From Hahella sp050299855 (lineage in GTDB: Bacteria > Pseudomonadota > Gammaproteobacteria > Pseudomonadales > Oleiphilaceae), in contig JBNKWQ010000030.1 of NCBI GenBank assembly GCA_050299855.1, positions 62,001 through 126,000 on the forward strand: 64,000 bases of DNA, read 5' to 3'. The notes under the pieces are model-generated. The model saw only the letters and a program-made list of their open reading frames with translations, did no database searches and was not told the DNA's origin. Both the position numbers and the translations under genes were made by a program. Within the stretch, counting starts at the first letter, position 1; the number at the start of each line of letters is the position of its first letter. Shown here piece by piece: positions 35,970-45,885 of the stretch.

Positions 35970-36830
35970 TTAGCCTTTCAGCTGCGCTGCAACCTCAGCT
36001 GCAAAATCAACTTCTTCTTTCTCGATACCATCGCCTACTTCATAGCGCACCATGGAGACAATTTCAGCTCCAGCGTTTTTCAGCAGATCACCAACTTTGG
36101 TGTCTGGATCTTTAACAAAAGCTTGTTCCAGCAGACTAATTTCAGCCAGGAATTTGCCGATACGACCATCAACCATTTTTGCCACGATTTCAGCAGGTTT
36201 GCCGCTTTGCTCTGCCTGGGCTGAGTATATTTCACGCTCTTTAGCAATAACATCTTCACTAACGTCATCACGGGAAATATACATTGGGTTTACCGCTGCA
36301 ACATGCATGGCGACATCTTTAGCCAGCTCAGCAGTACCACCATTCAGGCCGATCAGAACTGCGATACGACGGTTGCCGTGAAGGTAAGCACTTACTGTAT
36401 CGGCCTCCACAAACTGCAGACGACGTACATTGATGTTCTCACCGATTTTCTGCACCAGACCTGAGCGCTTGGCTTCTAAATCTCCATCCATCAAAGCCGC
36501 AACATCAGTTTGCTTGCTAGCGAATGCCGTATCCACAACTTCGTTAACGAAGCCCAGGAAGCTGTCATCACGAGCTACAAAGTCAGTTTCACTGTTGACT
36601 TCAGCGACCAGTGCCACCTTGTTGTCATCGCTGACTTTCACAGCCACAACGCCGTCAGCAGATACACGCCCAGCCTTTTTCGCCGCCTTCATGCCACTGC
36701 TTTTACGCAGATTTTCGATTGCGGTTTCGATGTTACCATCCGCTTCAACCAGTGCTTTTTTGCACTCCATCATACCCAGGCCGGTACGCTCACGGAGTTC
36801 TTTTACCATGGATGCTGAGATAGCCGCCAT
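35970..36830 (-). CDS. tsf: Elongation factor Ts
   Basis: 286 residues. Recycles EF-Tu by nucleotide exchange. Signature VKELRERTGLGMMECKKALVEADGNIE at 8-35 and NSETDFVARDDSF at about 79-91. Second gene of rpsB-tsf. Confidence 0.98.
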   Translation of the reverse strand: MAAISASMVKELRERTGLGMMECKKALVEADGNIETAIENLRKSSGMKAAKKAGRVSADGVVAVKVSDDNKVALVAEVNSETDFVARDDSFLGFVNEVVDTAFASKQTDVAALMDGDLEAKRSGLVQKIGENINVRRLQFVEADTVSAYLHGNRRIAVLIGLNGGTAELAKDVAMHVAAVNPMYISRDDVSEDVIAKEREIYSAQAEQSGKPAEIVAKMVDGRIGKFLAEISLLEQAFVKDPDTKVGDLLKNAGAEIVSMVRYEVGDGIEKEEVDFAAEVAAQLKG

Positions 36831-36865
36831 TTTGAATATCCTCGCTTATCAGGAACTTAATCTTG

Positions 36866-36892
36866 AAAAAAAAGGGGACTAGTCCCCTTTTT
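36866..36892 (-). terminator. Hairpin between rpsB and tsf
   Basis: Palindrome AAAAGGGGACTAGTCCCCTTTT flanked by A- and T-runs, in the 81-bp rpsB-tsf gap. It has the form of a complete terminator, so it may lower tsf relative to rpsB. Confidence 0.75.
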
Positions 36893-36911
36893 CAATTCTA
36901 TGCGTCAAAAA

Positions 36912-37673
36912 TTACTCAGACTTTTCAGCAGCTTCTTCAGTCGCCTCTACAGCATCGTTGATTTCAACGAATTCGTCGGCACTGCCAGCAGCAATAGAAA
37001 GACCTTCCAGACAGGTATCAGCAACAGCCCTGGTATAAACCTGGATTGCACGAATAGCATCATCATTACCTGGAATGATGTAATCAACGCCATCAGGATC
37101 GCTGTTGGTATCCACGATACCGATAACAGGGATACCCAGCTTGTTCGCTTCTTTAACTGCGATACGCTCATGATCGACGTCAATGACGAACAACGCGTCA
37201 GGCAGACCACCCATATCCTTGATACCGCCAATGCTGCGCTCAAGCTTTTCCATCTCGCGGTGCAACATCAGGACTTCTTTTTTAGTCAGCTTGTCAAAAG
37301 TACCGTCCTGATTCTGGGTTTCCAGTTCACGCAGACGCTTAATTGACTGACGGATAGTTTTGTAGTTCGTCAGCATGCCACCCAACCAGCGGTGGTTAAC
37401 GTAAGGCATGCCTGCACGGGCGGCTTCTTCCTTCACGATTTTGCTGGCAGCACGCTTGGTGCCTACAAACAGGATCTTGTTTTTCTTTTCAGCAAGACCT
37501 GCAACTACTCTCAATGCATCATTCAAAGCCGGAACAGTGTGCTCCAGGTTGATGATATGAATTTTATTACGTGCGCCAAAAATGAACTTGCGCATTTTAG
37601 GGTTCCAGAAACGAGTCTGGTGCCCGAAGTGAACGCCTGCCTTGAGCAGGTCGCGCATACTTACTTCTGCCAT
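36912..37673 (-). CDS. rpsB: 30S ribosomal protein S2
   Basis: 253 residues. S2 signatures VSMRDLLKAGVHFGHQTRFWNPKM at the start, HRWLGGMLTNYKTIRQSI and IPVIGIVDTNSDPDGVDYIIPGNDD. Acidic C-terminal tail (about 235-253). Divergent from map. Confidence 0.98.
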   Translation of the reverse strand: MAEVSMRDLLKAGVHFGHQTRFWNPKMRKFIFGARNKIHIINLEHTVPALNDALRVVAGLAEKKNKILFVGTKRAASKIVKEEAARAGMPYVNHRWLGGMLTNYKTIRQSIKRLRELETQNQDGTFDKLTKKEVLMLHREMEKLERSIGGIKDMGGLPDALFVIDVDHERIAVKEANKLGIPVIGIVDTNSDPDGVDYIIPGNDDAIRAIQVYTRAVADTCLEGLSIAAGSADEFVEINDAVEATEEAAEKSE

Positions 37674-37800
37674 AATCTTAATCTCTTTAAGTTTGGGTTA
37701 AACCTCCACACATCCCATACTCCAACCGTTTAGGCACCCGAAGCACGTGTCGATGCGTGTGTGTTTTTATGAAGAAAATCCCTTTCGACCACCGATCAGA
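37674..37800 (-). promoter_or_regulatory. rpsB leader with possible structured S2-binding RNA
   Basis: The 5' leader of rpsB on the minus strand carries the run ACACACACGCATCGACACGTGC followed by GGTTGGAGTATGGGATGTGTGG. The two parts can pair (CACACA with TGTGTG), and many gammaproteobacteria use an rpsB leader RNA for S2 autoregulation. The structure here is inferred, not shown. Confidence 0.3.
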
Positions 37801-38051
37801 ACCGGCACTCAGACGAATTTTCCGGCGCGCTTTATACCATAAATACGCCCCAAGTTAAAGGAAAAATAGCTTTCCAGACATGCCAACAACACTCCAAATC
37901 GGCCATGTACAGGGTGATACGCGACTAATTTTCTTCCGTATTTTTCATCAGGATATGATATAGGTACAATACGCCTCCGAAAATAACCCACTGAATCTGT
38001 CGGAATGCCGAACGGCTGCCCGAGATTTATCGCAGAGTCCGGCTTATAAGC

Positions 38052-38822
38052 ATGAAAGTTACGATAAAGACGCCTGAAGAAATTGAAAAAATGCGAGTTG
38101 CTGGTCGTCTGGCAGCTGAAGTATTGGAAATGATTGAAGAACATGTTCAGCCAGGCATCAGCACTGGCGAGCTGGATCGGATCTGCCACCAATATATAGT
38201 CGACGTTCAAAAGGCCATCCCTGCCCCACTGAACTACAAGGGCTTCCCCAAGTCCATTTGCACATCTGTCAATCACGTTATTTGCCACGGCATTCCGAGT
38301 GACAAGAAAGTACTTAAAGCCGGCGACACCATTAATATTGATGTCACTGTCATTAAAGACGGCTATCACGGCGACACCAGCAAGATGTTTTTTATCGGCA
38401 AACCCTCAATTGCGGCAGAGCGCCTGGTGAAAGTGACCCAGGAATGTATGTATAAAGGGATTGAACTGGTGAAGCCCGGCACGCGCTTGGGAGACATAGG
38501 CCACGTTATCCAGAATTACGCAGAGTCTCAACACTACTCAGTTGTCAGGGAATATTGCGGGCACGGTATCGGCGCCGTGTTCCATGAGGAACCGCAAGTA
38601 ATGCATTATGGAACCCCCGGCACCGGCATGACGCTCAAGGAAGGAATGACATTTACCATTGAGCCGATGATTAATCAGGGTAAACGCCACTCTAAACTAC
38701 TTCCGGATGGCTGGACGGTTGTCACCAAAGACCACAAATTGTCGGCCCAATGGGAACACACCATTCTGGTCACTGCGACTGGCCATGAAATCCTGACGCT
38801 ACGCAAAGAAGAATCAGCATAG
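38052..38822 (+). CDS. map: Methionine aminopeptidase, type I
   Basis: 256 residues. Removes the initiator methionine. Metal ligands in NIDVTVIKDGYHGDTSKMF, GHGIGAVFHEEP and the late Glu (FTIEPM, QWEHT). Its TAG stop shares one base with the GTG start of glnD. Confidence 0.97.
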   Translation: MKVTIKTPEEIEKMRVAGRLAAEVLEMIEEHVQPGISTGELDRICHQYIVDVQKAIPAPLNYKGFPKSICTSVNHVICHGIPSDKKVLKAGDTINIDVTVIKDGYHGDTSKMFFIGKPSIAAERLVKVTQECMYKGIELVKPGTRLGDIGHVIQNYAESQHYSVVREYCGHGIGAVFHEEPQVMHYGTPGTGMTLKEGMTFTIEPMINQGKRHSKLLPDGWTVVTKDHKLSAQWEHTILVTATGHEILTLRKEESA

Positions 38823-41548
38823 TGTCAACAGCAGTGATGGAATCAAATCGCACCGCGTCAGTATTTCTAGCTGTAGACCAGTCTTTACGTCAACGTCTTC
38901 AGTTTGACTCAACCAAATATTCCGAATTGGTTGCAGCCAGAAAAGGGGCTATCCCCTTTCTGAAGTCGACCCTGCAAAGTTTAAGCAATGAACTCAATAG
39001 CCTGTACAAATCAGGCTACTCTATCCGGGAACTGGTTCTGGCCAAGGCCTATTATATGGACCAAATTCTGAACGCCCTCTGGTCCGAAAGCGCACTGCAG
39101 CAAATTCCCGGCACAGCCCTTCTCGCGGTAGGAGGCTATGGACGGGGCGAGCTTCTGCCTCATTCGGATATCGATCTCCTGATATTGATGGAAGATGACG
39201 TTGATCTGGGCAAGGTTGGCCCTACTCTGGAGCGTTTCGTCACGTCCCTTTGGGATTTAAACCTGGATATTGGTCATAGCGTACGCACCATATCCGAATC
39301 CATAGAGCAGGCTCGGCTGGATATCACCATCGCCACGAATCTGTTGGAAACCAGAACAATTGCCGGCAATGAGAAACTCCGCAGCCTGCTGAGTGAACGC
39401 GCATACTCCGACGAGTCCTGGACAGATAAAAAATTCTTTTCCGCCAAAAGAGAAGAACAGCTGGCCAGGCATCAAAAATATGGCGATACCGACTACAACC
39501 TGGAACCCAATGTTAAAACATCACCAGGATGCCTGCGCGATATCCAGACCATAGGCTGGATCACCAAGCGCCACTTTGGCTTTGAGCGCACGGAGGACGA
39601 AGCTACTTACGACTTCCTCACGGATGACGAGTTTGCCACACTGCGTGAAGGTGAAACCTTCCTGTGGCAGCTCAGGTACGGCCTGCAAATGATTGCAGGC
39701 CGCAGTGAAAACCGTCTACTGTTCGACCACCAGCGCACCCTGGCCACCATGCTCGGCTACAGCGACAATGATGAAGGCCTGGGTGTTGAGCAGATGATGC
39801 AGAAGTATTATCGCTACGCGCTGGCTTTGGGCGAATTGAATGATGTGGTACTGCAATACTATGACGAAGCCATCCTACACCCGGAAGATGAAGAGACAAT
39901 TCTTCCCCTTAACCGCCGCTTCCAGATTCGCAACGACTATATCGAGGCAATCAATAACCAAGTATTCGCTTATCAGCCCTTTGCGCTGATTGAAATTTTC
40001 CTGCTAATGGCCCAAAACCCCAGCATCAAAGGTATCCGGGCCAGCACTATTCGATCCATACGCGCGCACCGACATTTGATTGACAGCAATTTCAGAACAG
40101 ACCTGGCTAACACCTCGTTGTTCATGGAAATCCTGAAAACACCACATGCGCTACACCGTACACTTTCCTCGATGAAACGGTATGGCATCCTTGGCAACTA
40201 TCTACCTGAATTCGGCCGCATTACCGGGAAGATGCAACACGACCTGTTTCATATCTATACCGTGGACGCGCACACCATAAAAGTTGTGCAAAATATGGTC
40301 AGACTAAGCAGCGCCGAAAGCATCAGGGATTTCCCTCTAGGCGCACGACTGATTCACAGACTGCCCAAAATGGAGCTTCTCTATATTGCGGGTCTTTATC
40401 ACGATATTGCCAAAGGACGGGGTGGTGATCATTCTGAACTGGGCGCAGTGGATGTTGAGGACTTTTGCAAGCGTCACCACTTGAGTCAGCGGGACACCAG
40501 CCTGGTGGCCTGGTTGGTCAAAAACCATTTGCTAATGTCCATGACAGCCCAACGCAAGGATCCCTCGGACCCCGAAGTAATACATGACTTCGCCAATAAA
40601 ATCGACACCCAAGTCCACCTGGATTATCTCTATACTCTTACAGTCTGTGACATCAGTGCCACCAATCCAAAATTGTGGAACACCTGGCGGGCAGCCCTGC
40701 TGAGGCAACTCTACACCGAAACCAAGCGTGCCATACGGCTGGGCCTGGAAGCCCCTCCTGATCGCGCCAAATGGGTGGATGAGACGCAATCGGAGGCTCG
40801 GGAAATCCTAAATCGCCAGGGTTACGATGACAGCAAGATCAACCTGCTTTGGGACACCCTTGATGAAGACTACTTCCTGCAGGACTCCACCAGCGAAATA
40901 GCCTGGCAGACAGCGGCCATACTGAATCACCAAAATCCGGGCAGCCCGCTGATCCGGATTCGCGAAGCAAAAGGCGGTGAAGCCGAAGGTTTCATGCAGA
41001 TCATGATTTACCAACCTTCACGACTTGGGCAGTTTGCGGCCATCACTGCCGCACTTGAATCTTTACACCTGAATATTCATGAAGCCCGAACCAGCAGCTC
41101 ATCGGACACTTTCAGTTTGTACAATATTGTAGTAACCCCTTCAGAATCAGGCGACTGGATTAATAAAGATATCATTGTGAATCAATTGGTTCAGGAACTG
41201 CGAGAGTATGATGACCCCACTATTGTCAAACGCCGAACACCACGCCAGCTCAAGCACTTTGCATTCCCCACTGAAGTGACTTTCAGTAACGATACCACCA
41301 ATCAGCGCACTATCATGGAGGTCATTACCCCGGACCGCCCCGGCCTGCTGGCCCGCATCGGCAGTATCCTGTTGGATCACCGCATTGAATTGGTAAAAGC
41401 GCGCATTGCCACTTTGGGCGAAAGGGTGGAAGACGTTTTCATGATCACTGATGAAACCGGTGAACCTCTTAGCGATCCCAATCTTTGCGCCGCATTACGA
41501 GACGATATCTGCGCACAGTTGGACAAAACAAACAGTCACGACCTCTAG
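38822..41548 (+). CDS. glnD: PII uridylyltransferase/uridylyl-removing enzyme GlnD
   Basis: 908 residues from a GTG that overlaps map; an ATG five codons later is also possible. Senses glutamine and modifies PII proteins. The nucleotidyltransferase motif GGYGRGELLPHSDIDLLI is at about 102-119, the HD hydrolase site YHDIAKGRGGDHSELG near 520, and two ACT domains (LGQFAAITAALESLHLNIHEART; PGLLARIGSILLDH) at the end. Complete. Confidence 0.97.
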   Translation: MSTAVMESNRTASVFLAVDQSLRQRLQFDSTKYSELVAARKGAIPFLKSTLQSLSNELNSLYKSGYSIRELVLAKAYYMDQILNALWSESALQQIPGTALLAVGGYGRGELLPHSDIDLLILMEDDVDLGKVGPTLERFVTSLWDLNLDIGHSVRTISESIEQARLDITIATNLLETRTIAGNEKLRSLLSERAYSDESWTDKKFFSAKREEQLARHQKYGDTDYNLEPNVKTSPGCLRDIQTIGWITKRHFGFERTEDEATYDFLTDDEFATLREGETFLWQLRYGLQMIAGRSENRLLFDHQRTLATMLGYSDNDEGLGVEQMMQKYYRYALALGELNDVVLQYYDEAILHPEDEETILPLNRRFQIRNDYIEAINNQVFAYQPFALIEIFLLMAQNPSIKGIRASTIRSIRAHRHLIDSNFRTDLANTSLFMEILKTPHALHRTLSSMKRYGILGNYLPEFGRITGKMQHDLFHIYTVDAHTIKVVQNMVRLSSAESIRDFPLGARLIHRLPKMELLYIAGLYHDIAKGRGGDHSELGAVDVEDFCKRHHLSQRDTSLVAWLVKNHLLMSMTAQRKDPSDPEVIHDFANKIDTQVHLDYLYTLTVCDISATNPKLWNTWRAALLRQLYTETKRAIRLGLEAPPDRAKWVDETQSEAREILNRQGYDDSKINLLWDTLDEDYFLQDSTSEIAWQTAAILNHQNPGSPLIRIREAKGGEAEGFMQIMIYQPSRLGQFAAITAALESLHLNIHEARTSSSSDTFSLYNIVVTPSESGDWINKDIIVNQLVQELREYDDPTIVKRRTPRQLKHFAFPTEVTFSNDTTNQRTIMEVITPDRPGLLARIGSILLDHRIELVKARIATLGERVEDVFMITDETGEPLSDPNLCAALRDDICAQLDKTNSHDL

Positions 41549-41568
41549 GATTATAGGCCTCCAATTCA

Positions 41569-42759
41569 ATGAACCAAGATTTGAATCTGCTTCAGCCATA
41601 CCCGTTTGAAAAGCTGGCAAAGCTGAAAGCAGAGGTTTCACCGCCAGATTTGACACATATTGCGTTTTCGATTGGCGAACCCAAGCACCAGCCTCCAGCC
41701 TTCGCTTTGGAGGTCATGAACAATAAACGTCACCTATTGTCCCAGTACCCCACAACCAAGGGCTTGCCAGAGCTTCGGAACGAAATTGCCCGTTGGCTAA
41801 CTTCCAGATTTGGCTTGGCGGGTGTAGATGCGGACCGCCAGGTACTGCCGGTAAGCGGCACGAGGGAAGCGCTTTTTGCTTTCACCCAGGCAATGATCAA
41901 TCGCCAGAAGAATAACCCCTTGGTGATCAGTCCTAATCCCTTCTACCAAATATATGAAGGTGCCGCTTATCTGGCGGGAGCAAAGCCCCACTTTATTCCC
42001 TGCGAAGACCATTTAGGTGGCATGCCGGACTTTGACCAGATTTCTGATGAGATATGGCGAGATTGTCAGTTGTTATTTTTATGCACGCCTGGCAACCCTA
42101 CAGGCAAAGTCATCCCGTTGGACATGCTAAAAAAACTTATCAGTCTGGCCGACGAGCACAACTTCATTATCGCTTCTGACGAATGCTATTCAGAAATCTA
42201 CTTTGACGAAACCCAGCCTCCAGTAGGACTCCTGGAAGCCTGCGCCAGACTTGGGCGTCACGACTTCCAGCGTTGCGTGGTGTTCCACAGTCTCTCCAAG
42301 CGCTCCAATATGCCAGGACTGAGATCCGGATTTGTGGCCGGTGATGCGGACCTGCTGGCCGCATTCTTACGCTACCGCACATACCACGGCTGTGCGATGC
42401 CCGTCCCGGCCCAGTTGGCCTCCCTAGCGCTTTGGCAGGACGAAACTCACGTACGCGTGAACCGGGATCTTTATCGGGAAAAATTTTCCAGAGTACTGGA
42501 GATTCTAGGTTCTTCCTGGCCGATAGAAGCGCCAGAAGCCGCCTTCTATCTCTGGCCCAAGACTCCCATTGATGACCAGATATTTGCTCAGCGCCTTTTC
42601 GCTGAACAGCATATAACGGTGTTGCCTGGGAGTTATTTGGGTAGAACGGTGAATGGCCTGAATCCGGGAACTGACCATGTCCGTATGGCGTTGGTAGCCT
42701 CTGTCGAAGAGTGCGTCGAAGCGGCACACCGTATCAAAGCCTTTGTTTCAACTCTTTAA
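41569..42759 (+). CDS. dapC: Succinyldiaminopimelate transaminase
   Basis: 396 residues. PLP aminotransferase class I; converts N-succinyl-2-amino-6-ketopimelate to succinyl-LL-DAP. The start MNQDLNLLQPYPFEKLAKLK and ISIGEPKH-like SIGEPKHQPPAF are DapC marks; the PLP lysine lies in FHSLSKRSNMPGLRSGF. Between glnD and dapD/dapE as in Pseudomonas. Confidence 0.94.
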   Translation: MNQDLNLLQPYPFEKLAKLKAEVSPPDLTHIAFSIGEPKHQPPAFALEVMNNKRHLLSQYPTTKGLPELRNEIARWLTSRFGLAGVDADRQVLPVSGTREALFAFTQAMINRQKNNPLVISPNPFYQIYEGAAYLAGAKPHFIPCEDHLGGMPDFDQISDEIWRDCQLLFLCTPGNPTGKVIPLDMLKKLISLADEHNFIIASDECYSEIYFDETQPPVGLLEACARLGRHDFQRCVVFHSLSKRSNMPGLRSGFVAGDADLLAAFLRYRTYHGCAMPVPAQLASLALWQDETHVRVNRDLYREKFSRVLEILGSSWPIEAPEAAFYLWPKTPIDDQIFAQRLFAEQHITVLPGSYLGRTVNGLNPGTDHVRMALVASVEECVEAAHRIKAFVSTL

Positions 42760-42786
42760 AGTACACATTAAGGAATCAGTCACCAG

Positions 42787-43131
42787 ATGATCAAAATGTA
42801 TGGCATCCCCAACTGCGACTCCGTCAAGAAAGCTCGCCAGTGGCTGAGCAATGAAGGTCTAACCTACGAGTTTCACGATTACAAGAAGCAAGGGGTTCCG
42901 CAGGACTTAATTGCACAATGGCTTGAACAAGCCGGTCCGGAAGCCATCATTAACAAACGCGGCACCACCTGGCGCAAACTGACGGATTCTGAAAAGGAAA
43001 AGGCGGAATCAACCCAGGGTGCGGTTGAGCTCCTGGCGCAAAATGCTTCAGTCATTAAGAGACCGGTCATCGCCGCTGGCGACACCCTAATCGTAGGATT
43101 CAACGCAGAACAAATGGCAGCGTTGAAATAA
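42787..43131 (+). CDS. ArsC/Spx-family thioredoxin-fold protein (YffB type)
   Basis: 114 residues. Single active-site cysteine in MYGIPNCDSVKKARQWL, the YffB/Spx arrangement rather than true arsenate reductase; WRKL and RPVI motifs follow. It lies between dapC and dapD as in other gammaproteobacteria. Function uncertain (possible glutathione-linked reductase). Confidence 0.9.
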   Translation: MIKMYGIPNCDSVKKARQWLSNEGLTYEFHDYKKQGVPQDLIAQWLEQAGPEAIINKRGTTWRKLTDSEKEKAESTQGAVELLAQNASVIKRPVIAAGDTLIVGFNAEQMAALK

Positions 43132-43240
43132 ACACTCAATTTGACATACTCGGGCGACCTCACAGATTGAATTCGCAGATAAACATGAGATGCCCAGACA
43201 AGCACTCAAGTTTCAAAATAATGGTTAAAAGGTAAAGAAT

Positions 43241-44263
43241 ATGTTGGCATTTGGCATTGGTGTAGGTACACAAAACTGCAAAGGTGAATGGCTGGAGGTT
43301 TTTTATGCACAACCAGTCCTAGTCCCTGCAAACGATCTGGCTGCTATTATAGATTCAGCTTCAGACGGCCAGGGCAATCGAACCTTCTCTCCCAGCAAGG
43401 ATCAACTTTCCAGCCTGGCAGAGCAATTAGCGGCAGCAGGATTTAACGACCAGGCAGCTATTGCCCGTAATTTGACCGACTCTGCACGCCCAGTTGTGCT
43501 CACTATCATTGCCGAAGACGGTAAGGCAGGCAGCACACCTGAGGTTTACCTCAAGTTGCAACTGATTTCCCACCGCCTTGTTAAACCTCACGGCATCAAC
43601 CTGGAAGGCATATTCGCCCTACTACCCAATGTAGCCTGGACCAGTGAAGGTGCTATTGATCTGGAAGAACTGCCGGCAAGACAGCTTGCCGCGCGGACCA
43701 AGGGGCAAAATTTACAGGTAAACTCAGTCGACAAGTTCCCCAAGATGACTGACTATGTTGTGCCCAAAGGGGTACGTATTGCAGACACAGCACGAGTACG
43801 CCTGGGTGCTTATATTGGTGAAGGCACCACCATCATGCACGAAGGCTTTGTGAACTTTAATGCCGGCACTGAAGGGACTTCAATGATTGAAGGCAGGATC
43901 TCCGCGGGCGTGATGATTGGCGAAGGCTCTGATCTCGGCGGCGGATGTTCCACCATGGGAACGTTATCTGGTGGCGGCAATATCATCATTGGCGTTGGCA
44001 AGAACTCATTGATCGGCGCCAATGCAGGCATCGGTATTCCTTTGGGTGATCGCTGCCGGATAGAAGCAGGCTTGTACATAACTGCCGGCACCAAAGTCGC
44101 AGTGATTGATGATAGCGGCCAGGTAGTTGACACTGTTAAAGCACGAGATCTTGCAGGCCAGGATGAACTGCTGTTCCGTCGTAATTCGCTCAGTGGCCAG
44201 GTCGAAGTCGTCACCAACAAAACAGCCATTCAACTGAATGAAGCACTACACGCTAACAACTAG
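43241..44263 (+). CDS. dapD: Tetrahydrodipicolinate N-succinyltransferase (long form)
   Basis: 340 residues, the long Pseudomonas-type DapD. Adds succinyl to tetrahydrodipicolinate in the DAP/lysine pathway. N-terminal extension, then hexapeptide beta-helix (VRIADTARVRLGAYIGEGTTI; GGGCSTMGTLSGGGN). Followed by a terminator-like hairpin. Confidence 0.96.
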   Translation: MLAFGIGVGTQNCKGEWLEVFYAQPVLVPANDLAAIIDSASDGQGNRTFSPSKDQLSSLAEQLAAAGFNDQAAIARNLTDSARPVVLTIIAEDGKAGSTPEVYLKLQLISHRLVKPHGINLEGIFALLPNVAWTSEGAIDLEELPARQLAARTKGQNLQVNSVDKFPKMTDYVVPKGVRIADTARVRLGAYIGEGTTIMHEGFVNFNAGTEGTSMIEGRISAGVMIGEGSDLGGGCSTMGTLSGGGNIIIGVGKNSLIGANAGIGIPLGDRCRIEAGLYITAGTKVAVIDDSGQVVDTVKARDLAGQDELLFRRNSLSGQVEVVTNKTAIQLNEALHANN

Positions 44264-44313
44264 GCCCGAACTGGCTTAGACACTTAGCCAAATATACATA
44301 CGATTAAGTATTC

Positions 44314-44345
44314 CGAAGCCTGCCTGAAACGCAGGCTTCGTGTTT
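44314..44345 (+). terminator. Terminator-like hairpin after dapD
   Basis: Stem CGAAGCCTGC/GCAGGCTTCG, 7-base loop, then TGTTT; 51 bases after the dapD stop and before dapE. Confidence 0.65.
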
Positions 44346-44368
44346 AACGACAGGAAGAAATTCACCAA

Positions 44369-45508
44369 ATGTCAGATGCACTATCCCCGACTCTCGAACT
44401 AGCGGTTGAGTTAATCAAGCGTCCCTCGGTTACCCCTCACGATGCGGGCTGCCAGGCACTATTGACTAAACGCCTGAACAAACTGAATTTCAGCGTAACC
44501 GACCTGCCGTTTGGTGAAGTGGAAAACTTTTGGGCCCGGCGCGGCACAGAGGCCCCTCTTCTGGTATTTGCCGGCCATACTGATGTGGTTCCTACCGGCC
44601 CTGAGTCTCACTGGGAGCATCCGCCTTTTGAGGGATTGGTAAAGGATGGCGTACTCCATGGTCGTGGCGCTGCGGACATGAAAGGCAGCCTGGCGGCCTT
44701 TATGACTGCTTGTGAGCGCTTTGTCGGCAAACACCCAAACCACAAGGGCTCAATAGGCTGGCTGATTACCAGCGATGAAGAAGGCCATGCGGTTAACGGC
44801 ACCGTCAAGGTGGTGGAATATTTGGAATCCATTAATGAAAAAATGGACTGGTGCATTGTCGGGGAACCATCCAGCACTCATTGTGTGGGCGATGTCATTA
44901 AAAATGGGCGCCGCGGGTCCCTAGGTGCCACCTTGAAAGTCAAGGGCATTCAGGGTCATGTGGCCTACCCCCACCTGGCTGAAAACCCCATCCATAAAGC
45001 CGCTCCAGCCTTGCATGCCCTGGCTTCCGAGCTATGGGATGAGGGCAATGATTTTTTCCCCGCAACCAGTCTGCAGATCTCCAACATAAATGGTGGCACC
45101 GGTGCCACTAACGTGATTCCAGGCGAACTTGATGTGGTATTTAATCTGCGCTTTTCCACAGAACTCAATGCAGACAGCATCAAAAGTCGGGCCGAAGAGA
45201 TACTAGAAACTCACGACCTCAATTATGAGATCCAATGGCGACTTCATGGCGAGCCCTTTCTGACCAGCGCCGGCCCACTAGTTGAATCTGCGCAGAAGGC
45301 GATTAGGCAAGTCTGCGGAATCGATACTAAGCTTTCTACCAGTGGCGGTACTTCCGATGGTCGTTTTATTGCCCCCACTGGTGCTCAAGTGGTAGAACTT
45401 GGTCCTATCAATGCCACGATCCATCGTGTTAATGAACAAGTACTGGTATGTGAGATTGACCAACTTTCAATAATCTACGAAACCATTTTGGAAAATCTGT
45501 TGCTGTAA
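44369..45508 (+). CDS. dapE: Succinyl-diaminopimelate desuccinylase
   Basis: 379 residues. M20 zinc peptidase fold releasing LL-DAP. Zinc ligands in VFAGHTDVVPTGP, GRGAADMKGSL, TSDEEGHAVNGT and the late GGTSDGRFI / EQV-NHR-type region (NATIHRVNEQ). Last dap gene of the cluster. Confidence 0.97.
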   Translation: MSDALSPTLELAVELIKRPSVTPHDAGCQALLTKRLNKLNFSVTDLPFGEVENFWARRGTEAPLLVFAGHTDVVPTGPESHWEHPPFEGLVKDGVLHGRGAADMKGSLAAFMTACERFVGKHPNHKGSIGWLITSDEEGHAVNGTVKVVEYLESINEKMDWCIVGEPSSTHCVGDVIKNGRRGSLGATLKVKGIQGHVAYPHLAENPIHKAAPALHALASELWDEGNDFFPATSLQISNINGGTGATNVIPGELDVVFNLRFSTELNADSIKSRAEEILETHDLNYEIQWRLHGEPFLTSAGPLVESAQKAIRQVCGIDTKLSTSGGTSDGRFIAPTGAQVVELGPINATIHRVNEQVLVCEIDQLSIIYETILENLLL

Positions 45509-45529
45509 CAGGTTGGGCTCGGTCAGCCG

Positions 45530-45841
45530 ATGAGAAATAAAAGTCGCTTCAACAATTTTACCGATGCACTGCGTAAACGAGGCATTGAACAAAGCCAGGC
45601 ATTCCAGTGCTTTGTTTCCGGGGGTATCAGCGGCATGTGTGGAATCGGTACCCTCTTGCTGTTAAATCATGGGCACGTAGGCCTGAAAGAAGAGGTTATT
45701 GCCCTGATCGCAATGGGGGTCTCTCTCTTGGGAATTGGTATGGCCATCGTGGGTTATACCGCGCTGCTCTTGCTGCGTCTAACACAGCCACCAGAGGGCC
45801 GGCTTACGACACACCAAACAATCAGGCGCAACTCCAACTAA
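45530..45841 (+). CDS. Small two-span membrane protein
   Basis: 103 residues, 21 bp after dapE on the same strand. A cytosolic-looking basic start (KSRFNNFTDALRKRG), then two hydrophobic spans (about 33-48 and 55-79). Pattern of a conserved hypothetical; no family recognised. Confidence 0.65.
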   Translation: MRNKSRFNNFTDALRKRGIEQSQAFQCFVSGGISGMCGIGTLLLLNHGHVGLKEEVIALIAMGVSLLGIGMAIVGYTALLLLRLTQPPEGRLTTHQTIRRNSN

Positions 45842-45885
45842 TTGCGCTAAAACATTAACTTCTAGCTTTTGATTAAGGTAGTTAT

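Noticed and set aside
42787..43131. Arsenate reductase call for the ArsC-like gene
   Set aside because: The catalytic triad arginines are not clear and the place between dapC and dapD is that of YffB/Spx members.
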